From: Spirochaetales bacterium UBA4629
Lineage (GTDB): Bacteria; Spirochaetota; Spirochaetia; Sphaerochaetales; Sphaerochaetaceae
Direction of reading: 5' to 3'
DNA: 17,982 bases
Assembly: GCA_002406055.1 (NCBI GenBank)
Contig: DHMZ01000134.1
Span: 1 to 17,982, forward strand
Shown here: in pieces, positions 7,503-15,904 of the stretch
How positions within the stretch are numbered: position 1 is the first letter of the stretch
How the letters are laid out: every line of letters starts with the position of its first letter
The notes under the pieces: model-generated
Databases searched by the model: none
Seen by the model: only the letters and a program-made list of their open reading frames with translations
Told to the model about the DNA's origin: nothing
Translations under genes and position numbers: made by a program

Positions 7503-8221
7503 AAAAGGTAATTAGTTTAGTTCTTGTAGTTTTATCATTCATGCTATGTCTTACGAGCTGTATGACAAAGGCTGAAGTAAACGATGCTTACGTCTTAGTT
7601 AGTGCTTCTGCGACTATAAGTGTTGAGGCAGATACAGCTTCTTTCTCTATTACTGCAGAGAATACAGCTTCTACAACAGAAGAGGCAAGAAATAATTCCT
7701 CTTTGATGATTGAAAAAGCTATTTCAATTCTTAAAGATGAGTTTGGTATTTCAGATGATGAGATAAGGACAGAATATATGAACATTGATCCTTATTATGA
7801 ATGGGTTGATGGCAGTAGGGTTATAAAAGGCCAGAGAGCAACACAGAAACTAACTATAAACCTTAAGAATGGTCTAGATAGAGTTGGAAAAGTCTATGAT
7901 AGACTTAGCGTCTTAGATGGAATTTCTATCTCTAGCATCTCTTATTCCAAGAGTGATACTTCTGAAGCTTTAATGACTGCAAGAGAAGAAGCTAGTAGAA
8001 ATGCACTTAAAAAAGCTGAAGATTATGCTAGAGGTGTAAACAAAGAAGTTGGCGATGTCGTTTCAATAACAGAGGGAAGTGTTAGCTACTCTTATCCTAC
8101 ATATGCTAATAGTAAACTTATGGTGGCAGAAGCTTCTTCCTCAGATTATGCTTCTACTACATACTACAGTGGTGATTTAACTGTTTCCGCAACTGTAAGT
8201 ATTTCATTTACACTAAAATAA
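7499..8221 (+). CDS. SIMPL-domain (DUF541) lipoprotein
   Basis: The 240-aa protein has a type II signal peptide: MKK, a hydrophobic stretch and a lipobox LTSC, with Cys21 as the lipidated residue. The remainder is a SIMPL/DUF541 domain (about 30-240), with the typical VSASATISVEADTASFS opening and a closing beta strand LTVSATVSISFTL. DUF541 proteins are periplasmic or outer-membrane proteins (such as E. coli YggE) linked to envelope and oxidative stress, with no known enzymatic activity. A GAGGAG site precedes the ATG, which overlaps the NUDIX stop (ATGA at 7499-7502). The presence of a lipoprotein fits an envelope job for at least part of the operon. Confidence 0.88.
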   Translation: MKKVISLVLVVLSFMLCLTSCMTKAEVNDAYVLVSASATISVEADTASFSITAENTASTTEEARNNSSLMIEKAISILKDEFGISDDEIRTEYMNIDPYYEWVDGSRVIKGQRATQKLTINLKNGLDRVGKVYDRLSVLDGISISSISYSKSDTSEALMTAREEASRNALKKAEDYARGVNKEVGDVVSITEGSVSYSYPTYANSKLMVAEASSSDYASTTYYSGDLTVSATVSISFTLK

Positions 8222-8242
8222 GAAGAAAAATAAATCAGAGTT

Positions 8243-8275
8243 AATGGGCTACTTGCTTAAGGTGGGTAGCCTATT
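8243..8275 (+). terminator. Probable terminator of the mrp operon
   Basis: AATGGGCTAC (8243-8252) pairs with GTAGCCTATT (8266-8275): ten base pairs with one G-U, and a 13-base loop. It lies 22 bases past the SIMPL stop. The tail after the stem is ATTTAAG, poor in T, so efficiency is uncertain. Confidence 0.5.
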
Positions 8276-8491
8276 ATTTAAGTCAAAAGCTAAGTAATCA
8301 TACATTTTGCAAAAATATCTTATTTCAATTATCTTTCTTTTACTGCAAGGGAGAAGTAATATAAATTTGTTATAGATTCAAGAAAAAGTATCGATGTTCA
8401 TTTCGAGAATTAAGCAAGAAGGAAGAAAAATCTAAACACTACTTAATTATTTTTTATTGGCCGTTAATTTAATGAACATTAAAATAATTGC

Positions 8492-9807
8492 ATGAAGAGA
8501 TTTTATGGTCGAGTGAGAGAATTAGTTCTCTTGAAGAAAATGGAAAGGCAATCTAGAACTAGTGCTACATTTACTCTATTAATGGGTAGACGAGGGATAG
8601 GTAAGACAGAACTTGCTAGGCAGATCATGAAACAAAGCGATATGTCTTGTTATCTATTTACTACTAAGATTGCAGAGCCTGTACTTGCGTCAATGTGGCA
8701 AGAGAGTTTGCTTTCTGATTTAGGATTAAGGATCTCTGGCAGGATTGATAATCTCAAAGACTTATTTAACGAAATCTTTGTTTTCTCATTGGACAACCAT
8801 TTTACTTTAGTAATTGATGAGTTTCAGGATTTGTAAAAAATCAATGAGGCTTTCTTTTCTGATTTGCAGAATCTTTGGGATAATTACAAGAATAACTCCA
8901 AGCTGAATCTGATTGTATCAGGTTCTATTTTCTCAATGATGGTTAAGATATTTGAAGATTCAAAAGAGCCTTTATTTGGAAGAAGCACAGCAAAACTTGT
9001 TCTTAAGCCTTTCCCTCCTTCTACTATAAAAGAAATTTTTGAGGACTATTATCCTGATTATTCCAATGAAGATTTACTATGCCTATATATGTTAACAGGT
9101 GGGGTTCCTCGCTATCTTTCTCTTTTGCTAGATGGTGGCGCATATACAAAAGAAGAGATGATTAAGGCTGCAACAGAGCCATATTCGCCATTTCTAAGTG
9201 ATACAAAGGATATTTTAGTATCAGAAATAGGAAAGGATTATACTATTTATTTCTCGATCCTTGGGCTTATTGCAGAAGGATTTACAACGCAAAGTGAAAT
9301 AGATTCGGTGATAAAAAAGAACACAGGTGCTTACATTGAGAAGCTAGAGAATTTGTTCTGTGTGATTAGAAAGAATAAGCCACTCTTTGCACCAAAAGAA
9401 AGCAGAAGAGCTCACTGGGAAATAATAGATGCCAATATGAGGTTCTATTTCAGATTTGTTTATCCAAATCAGAATTTAATTGAGCTTGAACAATTTGATA
9501 GACTTCGTGATATTGTTAATAGAGATTACAATACTTTTACAGGAAAAACACTAGAAATGTATTTTACAGAACTCCTTAAAGAAAAAGGTGGATTCTCAAT
9601 GCTTGGACCTTGGTGGGATAGCAAAGGTCAGAATGAAATAGATATAGTTTCAATAGATTCTTTTGAAAAGAGTTGTACACTTTATGAAGTTAAGAGGAAT
9701 AAAGCCAAATATAACTCAGAGAAACTTGCTTATAAGACTGAAATCTTCAAAAAAATATACCCGAATTCAGAACTGAGTTGATTGGACTTAGCATTGAGGA
9801 TATGTGA
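8492..9807 (+). pseudogene. AAA-type ATPase with DUF234 nuclease-like C-terminus, disrupted
   Basis: The intact ancestor would be a roughly 435-aa ATPase of the ATPase_2/DUF234 kind. The visible pieces are a Walker A GRRGIGKTEL (32-41), a Walker B LVIDEFQD (D109-E110), a sensor-like VSGS (142-145), the family motif TGGVPRYL (about 202-209) and a C-terminal nuclease-like pattern NEIDIV...YEVKR (E382, D384, E399-K401). Codon 115 is TAA (8834-8836), right after EFQDL, and the same frame continues as clean family sequence. A second lesion is near 9778: the frame ends in TGA (9779-9781), while the next frame (9781-9807) reads IGLSIEDM and stop, which I recall as a typical ending for this family. 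No clear ribosome site precedes the ATG. Two lesions argue for a decayed gene rather than one sequencing error. Confidence 0.85.
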
Positions 9808-10051
9808 GAAAGAATTGGACCATAATAAGAGGAGCCCATCATATTAAAATGATGGAACAGAATACTATTCTACGACGCAATCGGTTTTTTTCTGGTGGAT
9901 GGGTTAGTTTAACATATCGTGAGCAAGAATTAAGCTAGCTCTATAAGTGGTGGAATAAAATAGAAACACAACAAACTATCAGAAATAGTAGTGATTAAAG
10001 AAAGAGCCTTAAATTTCTAAGGATAACAAAAGCTAGAGTAGTTCACACGGC
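9808..10051. other. Non-coding gap between the ATPase remnant and the MATE gene
   Basis: I find no convincing gene. There is a perfect 7-bp inverted repeat CCATCAT/ATGATGG (9836-9842, 9849-9855; 6-base loop) without a T-run after it, and a weak hairpin near 10007-10022. Confidence 0.5.
10007..10022 (-). terminator. Weak terminator-like hairpin after the MATE gene
   Basis: CCTTA (10007-10011) and TAAGG (10018-10022) form a 5-bp stem with a 6-base loop about 30 bases past the MATE stop. On the minus strand it is followed by CTCTTTCTTTAATC. The stem is short, so this is only the best local candidate for the end of the three-gene operon. Confidence 0.25.
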
Positions 10052-11392
10052 TTAATATTCTGTTCTCTTCTTAAATAGTTTGTTACCTCTTTTCATAAAT
10101 AGAGGAATAGCAAGTCCTAAGGCCCTGAATGAATTATCTAAAGCCATACAAATCCAAACCCCAAAAAGATTTACATTAAATACCTTAATGGCAATCAAAG
10201 AAAAGAGGATTCTTATTCCCCATGCGCCAATGGTTTCGATATAGAATGTGTATTTTGTCTCTCCAAGGCCATAATAGATTCCTTCTGATACTATCATTAG
10301 TCCAAAAAGTGGTTCAGTGAATGCTATTAGCTTTAGTATTGATGCTCCTTCTCTTATTACTTCTTCATCAGGAGTAAAGAAGCCCATTATAGGACGAGCA
10401 AATAGGAATAAAAGGAGTCCAGTGAAGCTCATCATGAGGATAGTAAGTATCATAGATTGTCTTTCGATAACCTTAAACTTATCTTCATCTTTTTCGCCTA
10501 CAGATACTCCAATAAGCGTTGAGGTGGCACCTCTTAAGCCATAGCCTGGTACATAGAATATTGTTTCGGCAGATAGTGCTATAGAGTGTGCTGCAAATAT
10601 AATAGTTCCCATTGAGGAAACAAGAGATGCAAAGACGATGTGGCCCAAACAGCTTGTTGCATTTGTTGCGACTGCAGGTAAGGCTATTGTGAAGGTCTCT
10701 TTTACAAGTGCTTTATCTGGTTTTAGATAGTTCTTTTCATAGCTGATCAGTTTCATTTTCTTCCAAATAATTGCTATGACAACAGAAGCTAAAGCATATG
10801 ATATTAAGGTCGCTAAAGCTGCACCTTTAACTCCTAAAGATGCTGTATAAATTAACAAGTAGTTTAAACCAATATTAAGTATATTTGCACTTAAGTTAAT
10901 ATACATAGGAGTTTTAGAGTTCTTTATTGCTCTCATTGCAGAGGAGGCAAGAATAATAAAGGCTCTAAAAGGAATAGCTAATGAGATGATAAAGAAATAT
11001 GATGATGCATCTTTCTGTATATCAACTGAAGCATTCATCCATTTAGGAATGAAGGGACTAAGTGTTGTAGCTAGAAGGCAAATAATTAAGCCCAGTACTA
11101 TAGAAAGAGAGAAACTAAGAGTTGAGGCTTCTTTTATTCTCTTATAATTCTTTTCTCCGAGAGCTTTGCTGATGATTGCTCCAAGAGCAATTGCGAATGA
11201 AGAAAAAAACGAATAAATAAGCCAGTTCACAGTACTTGTTAAGCTTACTGATGCCGTTGCTCTTGCACCAAGGCGTCCAACCATAGCTGTATCAACATAT
11301 TGCAATAGAGTCGAAAGAATTTCTTCTAATACAATAGGAAAAGCTAGAACTAAGAGCGACTGAAGATTCTCTCTTCTCTTTATTTTGTCCAC
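10052..11392 (-). CDS. MATE-family efflux transporter
   Basis: This is a 446-aa inner-membrane protein with the two-repeat MatE architecture of about 12 helices. The first repeat opens with FPIVLEEILSTLLQYVDTAMVGRLG (about 18-42; the PxxxxxxxxxxxxxDxxxVG pattern is characteristic), and the second opens at about 230 with ALPAVATNATSCLGH. Relatives export drugs, metabolites or lipid-linked compounds in exchange for Na+ or H+; the substrate cannot be read from the sequence. The start codon is GTG, 3 bases after the gpsA-like stop, with GGAG 6 bases upstream lying inside the gpsA 3' end. It is the last gene of the GH36-gpsA-MATE operon, so it may move a product of that pathway, but this is inference. 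Confidence 0.92.
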   Translation of the reverse strand: MDKIKRRENLQSLLVLAFPIVLEEILSTLLQYVDTAMVGRLGARATASVSLTSTVNWLIYSFFSSFAIALGAIISKALGEKNYKRIKEASTLSFSLSIVLGLIICLLATTLSPFIPKWMNASVDIQKDASSYFFIISLAIPFRAFIILASSAMRAIKNSKTPMYINLSANILNIGLNYLLIYTASLGVKGAALATLISYALASVVIAIIWKKMKLISYEKNYLKPDKALVKETFTIALPAVATNATSCLGHIVFASLVSSMGTIIFAAHSIALSAETIFYVPGYGLRGATSTLIGVSVGEKDEDKFKVIERQSMILTILMMSFTGLLLFLFARPIMGFFTPDEEVIREGASILKLIAFTEPLFGLMIVSEGIYYGLGETKYTFYIETIGAWGIRILFSLIAIKVFNVNLFGVWICMALDNSFRALGLAIPLFMKRGNKLFKKRTEY

Positions 11393-11395
11393 AAT

Positions 11396-12355
11396 TTACT
11401 CCAATACAGATAAGAAATAATCATTTAATTTTCCATCTTTGTATAGTAGTTTGTAGAGGCTCATAACTAATGGGAAATCAGACTCGAGTCCTTCATTCAT
11501 AACTTTCTTGGCAATGAGGTCAATTGTTCTTTTTCCTTCTATTACCGTTGCTGCGTTTTTCTCTTCATTGAACAAAAAGCCTTTACCTATTAGCATGCCA
11601 AATGTTCTATTGCGTGATAAATCATTAAGAGCTGTTAGTCCTAAGTCACCAAGTCCGCAATAGCAGAAAATGGTATCTTCATCGCAAGAATAGAGATTTA
11701 GAAGGGCTCTCATTTCCCTTACTGCTTTTGTGTAAACAAGAAAATCTACATTTGGCGAGCCATACTTTCCAGAAACCAGTCCTATTGCTATTGCATACAT
11801 ATTTTTTAGTATTGAACAGAGTTCAACAGATCGTGTGTCACTAGTCCAGTCAAGAGTAAAGCCAGTGTAAGGCAATACGTTGTTTTTAAAGTACTCATAG
11901 TCTTCATACCTTCCACCGAATGTAAAGGAGGTAGGGAAGCCATTCATTGTTTCAATTGCAAAGGAAGGACCTTTCATGCTAGCTCTTCTTTCAAATGGGA
12001 TATCTTCTGTAATGAATGCACCTTCTTCGCTCATTCCTTTTGCGAGGTTAATAATGAGTGGGTTATTCTTAACATTTTTTGCTATTCTTTCTGAAAAAGG
12101 AACAATAACCTTAGATGGAAGAACCAAAAGTATTACGTCAGCATCTCTAAAAACAGAATCATCCATAGTTGCACTTAGCTTTTGTGACAAAAACTTTGTC
12201 GGGAAATACTTGGTGTTTTGGTGGTTATTGTTTATATCATTAAAGACATCTTCCTCGATAGTATGAATAATTACCTTATTTTCTTTATTCCAGGTTAGAC
12301 GCTCTGCACATGCAGTACCAAAAACGCCACCTCCTGCTACTACTATTTTGTTCAC
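11396..12355 (-). CDS. gpsA: NAD(P)-dependent glycerol-3-phosphate dehydrogenase, GpsA-like
   Basis: This 319-aa dehydrogenase is expected to interconvert dihydroxyacetone phosphate and sn-glycerol 3-phosphate. It has a Rossmann motif GGGVFG (8-13), the conserved NLAKGM (K106; NxxKG), GPSFA (129-133), catalytic ELCSILKNMYAIAIG (K184), CGLGDLGLT (233-241, D237) and the substrate-binding SRNRTFG (247-253). All key GpsA residues appear present, although overall wording is divergent from textbook GpsA and the length is slightly short. The GTG start overlaps the GH36 stop as GTGA, with GAGG 7 bases upstream, and MATE follows after 3 bases. Biosynthetic gpsA would supply lipid backbones; its place behind a GH36 gene hints at a specialised copy, which is inference. 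Confidence 0.88.
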   Translation of the reverse strand: MNKIVVAGGGVFGTACAERLTWNKENKVIIHTIEEDVFNDINNNHQNTKYFPTKFLSQKLSATMDDSVFRDADVILLVLPSKVIVPFSERIAKNVKNNPLIINLAKGMSEEGAFITEDIPFERRASMKGPSFAIETMNGFPTSFTFGGRYEDYEYFKNNVLPYTGFTLDWTSDTRSVELCSILKNMYAIAIGLVSGKYGSPNVDFLVYTKAVREMRALLNLYSCDEDTIFCYCGLGDLGLTALNDLSRNRTFGMLIGKGFLFNEEKNAATVIEGKRTIDLIAKKVMNEGLESDFPLVMSLYKLLYKDGKLNDYFLSVLE

Positions 12356-14616
12356 TTGTTTTCCTCTTTTCTTTTAATAATGTAGAGTCGTGAGTTGTTA
12401 TCTTGTAGTGTCCTCATGCCATCTTCCCAACCATTTCCACTTATGTTGTCAGATAATGATATTCCCGCCCATTTAAGAGCATCTCCAGAGGCATTGTAGC
12501 ATTCAATTTCTTGAGGTTTTAGTACAAGATCAATCTTATTTTGCAAATGGTTTCTTGCCATGAATGAGTAATCATAGTTTTCATTTGCGCATTCTACATA
12601 TAATTTTTCTGCACTTGTATTTATGTTTGATTTCTTTAGATAGTAAAGCAATATGATTACAGAACTATCACCATTAGATACACTCCAAATAGTCTTCTCT
12701 TCATTATCTTCTACTTTTTTAAATGTTCCATATTGTAGAAGTGGTCTATAAGCCTTATAGAAATCGATTTGCTGCTTAAGAATAAAACTGTCTATTTTAG
12801 AAAGTTCTAATGGATTTATTGAGTACTCAAGGACTCCAAAAATTGAAGAGTTAAACTTTGTCTCTCCTTCTATAGATCTAGAAGTATATTTATCTGGATT
12901 AGATGAAAGGACTCTGCTCATTACAGAGAGTGGATAAATAAGAGCTTCGCTTTCAATAGTTTTTTGACTCATTAGACAATCACTGCATTCTGTTGAAAGA
13001 ATAGATGATGCATAACTAAGCATTCCGTAATCAAAACGCATTGCTCCGCGTGCTGTCATCTCAATATAGAGATTAGGGTAGCTCTTAGTTATTGTATCGA
13101 GAATATGATATAAGCCAAGAACATATCTATGGGCAAAGCTGTCGATATTGTCCTTTCCAACATTTGACCACATATCACCCTGGAAGCGCGATATGCTCCA
13201 TCTTATATAATCAATATTTGCCGATTCAATAATTCTAGAAAGGGTAGCAATAACCCATTCTTGAACATCAGTGCGAGTAATATCTAATAATTGCTGATTA
13301 TTTCCAATTGCACAATCTGCATTATTTCGTCCTATAACCCAATCTGGATGGGTTTTATAGAGCATGCTTCTTTCACTTAGTCCTTCCATTTCGAACCACA
13401 ATCCAAACATCAAGCCTAAGTAGTGGACTTCATTTGCTAGGTCTTTTATTCCAGAAGGAAAGTGTCGTGTGTCTGCATACCAATCACCGAGGCTTGTAGT
13501 GTTATCATCTCGAGAGCCGAACCATCCATCATCGATGCAAATAGCCTCTAGGCCTAAGCTTTTAGCTTCTTTTGCCATTTTAAGGACATCACTTTCATCT
13601 GGATCAAAACCTAAAGAATCCCAAGTATTGAGTACAAGTGGCTTCATCCTATTCTTCCACTTTCCTCGTCTTATATGTTCCTCTGTGAATCTTCTTAGTC
13701 TTATTCCAACTCCTTCTTTTCCATTTTCAGAGTATGTGAGAATAGCTTCCGGCGACTCAAATGCTTCTTTGCTTTCAAGCTTCCAGCTAAAAAGGGCAGG
13801 ATTAATACCCGTAGTAATATGTGTTATGCCTTCGGTTGTTTGATAGAGGCTAGTTCTGAATGCTCCAGAGTAGAGTAGACCAACAGCATAGGTATTAGAG
13901 CCATCCTCGACAATTACTGTTGAGTCTGCTTCTCCGCTCATAATTGCACGAGATTCGACAAAAAAACCTCCCTCATCTAGCTCTCTTGTTCTCTCAACTT
14001 TTTCTCTTCCCCAAGGACCAGAAAAAGAAGTTACTTTTGTTTTTGTTGCTCTTAAATCTAGCTGGAGAGAGTATAGCGAACGAACCTTTAGAGGAACGTT
14101 TGAATTATTAACTATCTCAACTCTGCGTGTTATTACATCACTATGATAAAAAGCGGTGTAATAGGTTATTAACTTTATGCTTCTACTCTTATCTTCATAT
14201 TCTACCTTAAGTGTTTCTGCTTCTTCTTCAGTTGCGATTGCTTGAGGCATTTTGGGTCCCTTAAAGCGAACTATTCCACTTGAAATTGAGTGAGAAGAAT
14301 AGACGAAGTTAATACTTCTGTCTCCTCTTTCTCCCCAAGATAAGGCAACAAGTGGTGTTTTGTAATCGCCTCTACTTTCAAATGAAAACTCTAAAAGGGA
14401 ATCATTTAGAGTGTATTCACTGAATTGGCTTGAAGCGAGGGTACTCATTTTGGGAGCTTTTAGGTGTTTTTCTCTTATTGCAGAAAGAGATTCTTCGATA
14501 TTTCTTAGTTTTCTTCCGTAATAGATATGTTCAGCATAGCCAGTTTCTTGGACACTGAAGACGTAAGAAGTATTTTCTGTTTCTATAAAGAATACACCAT
14601 TTTTTTCTGCAATCAT
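12352..14616 (-). CDS. GH36 alpha-galactosidase-like protein with altered catalytic site
   Basis: The protein (754 aa) has the GH36 layout: an N-terminal beta-sandwich (about 1-320), a TIM barrel and a C-terminal beta domain. Barrel landmarks are DDGWFGSRDD (D362-D363 onward), SLGDWYADTRHFPSG, FGLWFEMEG (about 405-412) and HPDWV, all matching GH36. The catalytic motifs do not: the nucleophile motif KWDMN reads RWSIS (Ser474 in place of Asp), CSGGG reads MTARG (520-524), and acid/base WTSD aligns with LSTE (Glu543). It may be inactive on alpha-galactosides or act differently. The frame is open to a TTG at 14655, but the ATG at 14616 has GGAG six bases upstream and gives the family-like start MIAEKNG. 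It is first in an operon with gpsA and MATE. No signal peptide is visible, so it is probably cytosolic. Confidence 0.88.
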   Translation of the reverse strand: MIAEKNGVFFIETENTSYVFSVQETGYAEHIYYGRKLRNIEESLSAIREKHLKAPKMSTLASSQFSEYTLNDSLLEFSFESRGDYKTPLVALSWGERGDRSINFVYSSHSISSGIVRFKGPKMPQAIATEEEAETLKVEYEDKSRSIKLITYYTAFYHSDVITRRVEIVNNSNVPLKVRSLYSLQLDLRATKTKVTSFSGPWGREKVERTRELDEGGFFVESRAIMSGEADSTVIVEDGSNTYAVGLLYSGAFRTSLYQTTEGITHITTGINPALFSWKLESKEAFESPEAILTYSENGKEGVGIRLRRFTEEHIRRGKWKNRMKPLVLNTWDSLGFDPDESDVLKMAKEAKSLGLEAICIDDGWFGSRDDNTTSLGDWYADTRHFPSGIKDLANEVHYLGLMFGLWFEMEGLSERSMLYKTHPDWVIGRNNADCAIGNNQQLLDITRTDVQEWVIATLSRIIESANIDYIRWSISRFQGDMWSNVGKDNIDSFAHRYVLGLYHILDTITKSYPNLYIEMTARGAMRFDYGMLSYASSILSTECSDCLMSQKTIESEALIYPLSVMSRVLSSNPDKYTSRSIEGETKFNSSIFGVLEYSINPLELSKIDSFILKQQIDFYKAYRPLLQYGTFKKVEDNEEKTIWSVSNGDSSVIILLYYLKKSNINTSAEKLYVECANENYDYSFMARNHLQNKIDLVLKPQEIECYNASGDALKWAGISLSDNISGNGWEDGMRTLQDNNSRLYIIKRKEENK

Positions 14617-14634
14617 TTTTATCTCCGTGATTTT

Positions 14635-14663
14635 ATAATAAGTCAAAGAAAGCAATTTGTCAT
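14635..14663 (-). promoter_or_regulatory. Predicted promoter of the GH36-gpsA-MATE operon
   Basis: On the minus strand ATGACA (14663-14658), 17 bases, then TATTAT (14640-14635). The start point would be near 14628, just ahead of the GGAG ribosome site of the GH36 gene. The intergenic space is shared with the divergent gene at 14714, so a common regulator is possible. Motif-based only. Confidence 0.4.
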
Positions 14664-14693
14664 TGCTGAGTGATAAGTAACCTTTTTTATATT
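14664..14693 (+). promoter_or_regulatory. Possible promoter of the divergent 396-aa gene
   Basis: TTGCTG (14664-14669), 18 bases, TATATT (14688-14693). Another -10-like TAATAT is at 14702-14707. Either leaves a very short or no leader before the ATG at 14714, which has no Shine-Dalgarno sequence. Confidence 0.3.
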
Positions 14694-14713
14694 TTCTGTG
14701 TTAATATATTTGT

Positions 14714-15904
14714 ATGGATATAAGAAGACTCTCCCTTTGGGAGGGAAGATATGCAACCTATATGTCGAATGAAAGCTTTTCTGCCCTTATTGAGGACCAA
14801 GGAGAGATTATACTTGAGATGAGCGTTCGTAATATTAATGGCGCTCGCACATCTTCTTTGGCATTACCATATTTTAGGGGAACTGGAAGTGGTGTAATGT
14901 CTGATGATAATGGTCAGTGGTGGAGAATGAACCAAGGACTATATCAAGCAGGTGGTGCATATTTCAACTTTCCATCCAACAGTGATGATGTAATTAATAC
15001 TTCAAATACCTATTGGACTCTCAGGCGCTATGGCACAGAGGATGAGTTTGGTGGTGTATGGCAATACAGTGAGATGAAGTCTCGCGCTGAGAATAATAAA
15101 TACAAGATAGGCCGAGTAGATTTAATCCTTCCTGGTGAAGATGTTATTTATACAGCTCTTAGCATCAACAATTATGGCGAAAACTCAATAAAGGGTAGTG
15201 CTAAATGGGTTTCCATGCTCTCTTCTCCTTTAGTTGAAAGGGGAACAAACATAAGTACGAATGCTAGCAATTTCTCTGTTTATCCTCTTACGTATAGAGA
15301 ATCTGGAGTAAATAGATTTGTTCCAAAGGTAAGATTCGACGACTTGAAGAAAGCACCTCTTCTTAAAGGAGGCTACGCTGATGCCTCTGTTGTTCCATCT
15401 CCAACTGGAACATATGACTATATAATGGGTGATGTTGAGCCTTCATCTCTTTCTTGGGTTGGTGCCATTAATCCCGAAGACCAAATGGGTTTCTTTGTAT
15501 TTACTCCTAAAAAAGAGAGCGAGAATGAATATAGTTTTCCTTTTTGCACGATTGGTGAAAATTGGTATGGTCGTATGGACTCACCTTGGGCTCTCTTTGA
15601 TGGTGCAACTCCTCAAATAAGGTCTTTATCTCTTGGCTTTGCTTCTGGTGAGAGAGGAAATGAGAACTTTGTTCTCCAGAGTGGTGAAACACGGGTGCTC
15701 TATATAGCTAATAGTTATACTTCAGTTGATTCAGTAAAGATAGCGTCTTTAGGCTTCTATTCAACAGAGGTCAGAAGTGATGGCCTATTACTAAAGAGAA
15801 CAAAGACAACATCCTTAATTCGTTTAGATAGTTCCTTTAAGGCAATAAAAAAACTCTCGAAGAAGATATTCTTCAAGAGCCTAAACAGTGACAACGATAA
15901 TTAA
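14714..15904 (+). CDS. Uncharacterised protein, possible galactose-mutarotase-like fold
   Basis: The 396-aa protein has no signal peptide or membrane segment. It is rich in predicted beta strands and aromatic/Gly turns: GQWWRMNQG (about 67-75), QAGGAYFNFP (78-87), a segment SPLVERG (171-177), YDYIMGD (234-240), and IGENWYGRMDSPWALFDG (280-297). This pattern resembles large beta-sandwich proteins of the galactose-mutarotase-like superfamily, and I recall similar uncharacterised proteins from Firmicutes and spirochaetes, but I cannot name a function. It is transcribed away from the GH36 operon across a 97-base gap, which supports a role with sugars. The ATG has no ribosome site; the upstream sequence is only A/T-rich. 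The last 15-20 codons overlap the terminator of the opposite gene, and the stop overlaps that gene's stop. Confidence 0.65.
   Translation: MDIRRLSLWEGRYATYMSNESFSALIEDQGEIILEMSVRNINGARTSSLALPYFRGTGSGVMSDDNGQWWRMNQGLYQAGGAYFNFPSNSDDVINTSNTYWTLRRYGTEDEFGGVWQYSEMKSRAENNKYKIGRVDLILPGEDVIYTALSINNYGENSIKGSAKWVSMLSSPLVERGTNISTNASNFSVYPLTYRESGVNRFVPKVRFDDLKKAPLLKGGYADASVVPSPTGTYDYIMGDVEPSSLSWVGAINPEDQMGFFVFTPKKESENEYSFPFCTIGENWYGRMDSPWALFDGATPQIRSLSLGFASGERGNENFVLQSGETRVLYIANSYTSVDSVKIASLGFYSTEVRSDGLLLKRTKTTSLIRLDSSFKAIKKLSKKIFFKSLNSDNDN
15847..15879 (-). terminator. Intrinsic terminator lying inside the opposing gene's 3' end
   Basis: CTCTCGAAGAA (15854-15864) and TTCTTCAAGAG (15869-15879) form an 11-bp stem with one mismatch and a 4-base loop. 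On the minus strand it is followed directly by seven T (15853-15847). It serves the gene 15901-16515 yet lies wholly within the coding sequence of 14714-15904. Confidence 0.75.

Noticed and set aside
9836..9855. Inverted repeat CCATCAT/ATGATGG as a terminator
   Set aside because: No T-run on either side and no intact gene ending nearby.
14617..14655. TTG at 14655 as the start of the GH36 gene (13 extra residues)
   Set aside because: No ribosome site there; the ATG at 14616 has GGAG at ideal spacing and a family-like N-terminus.
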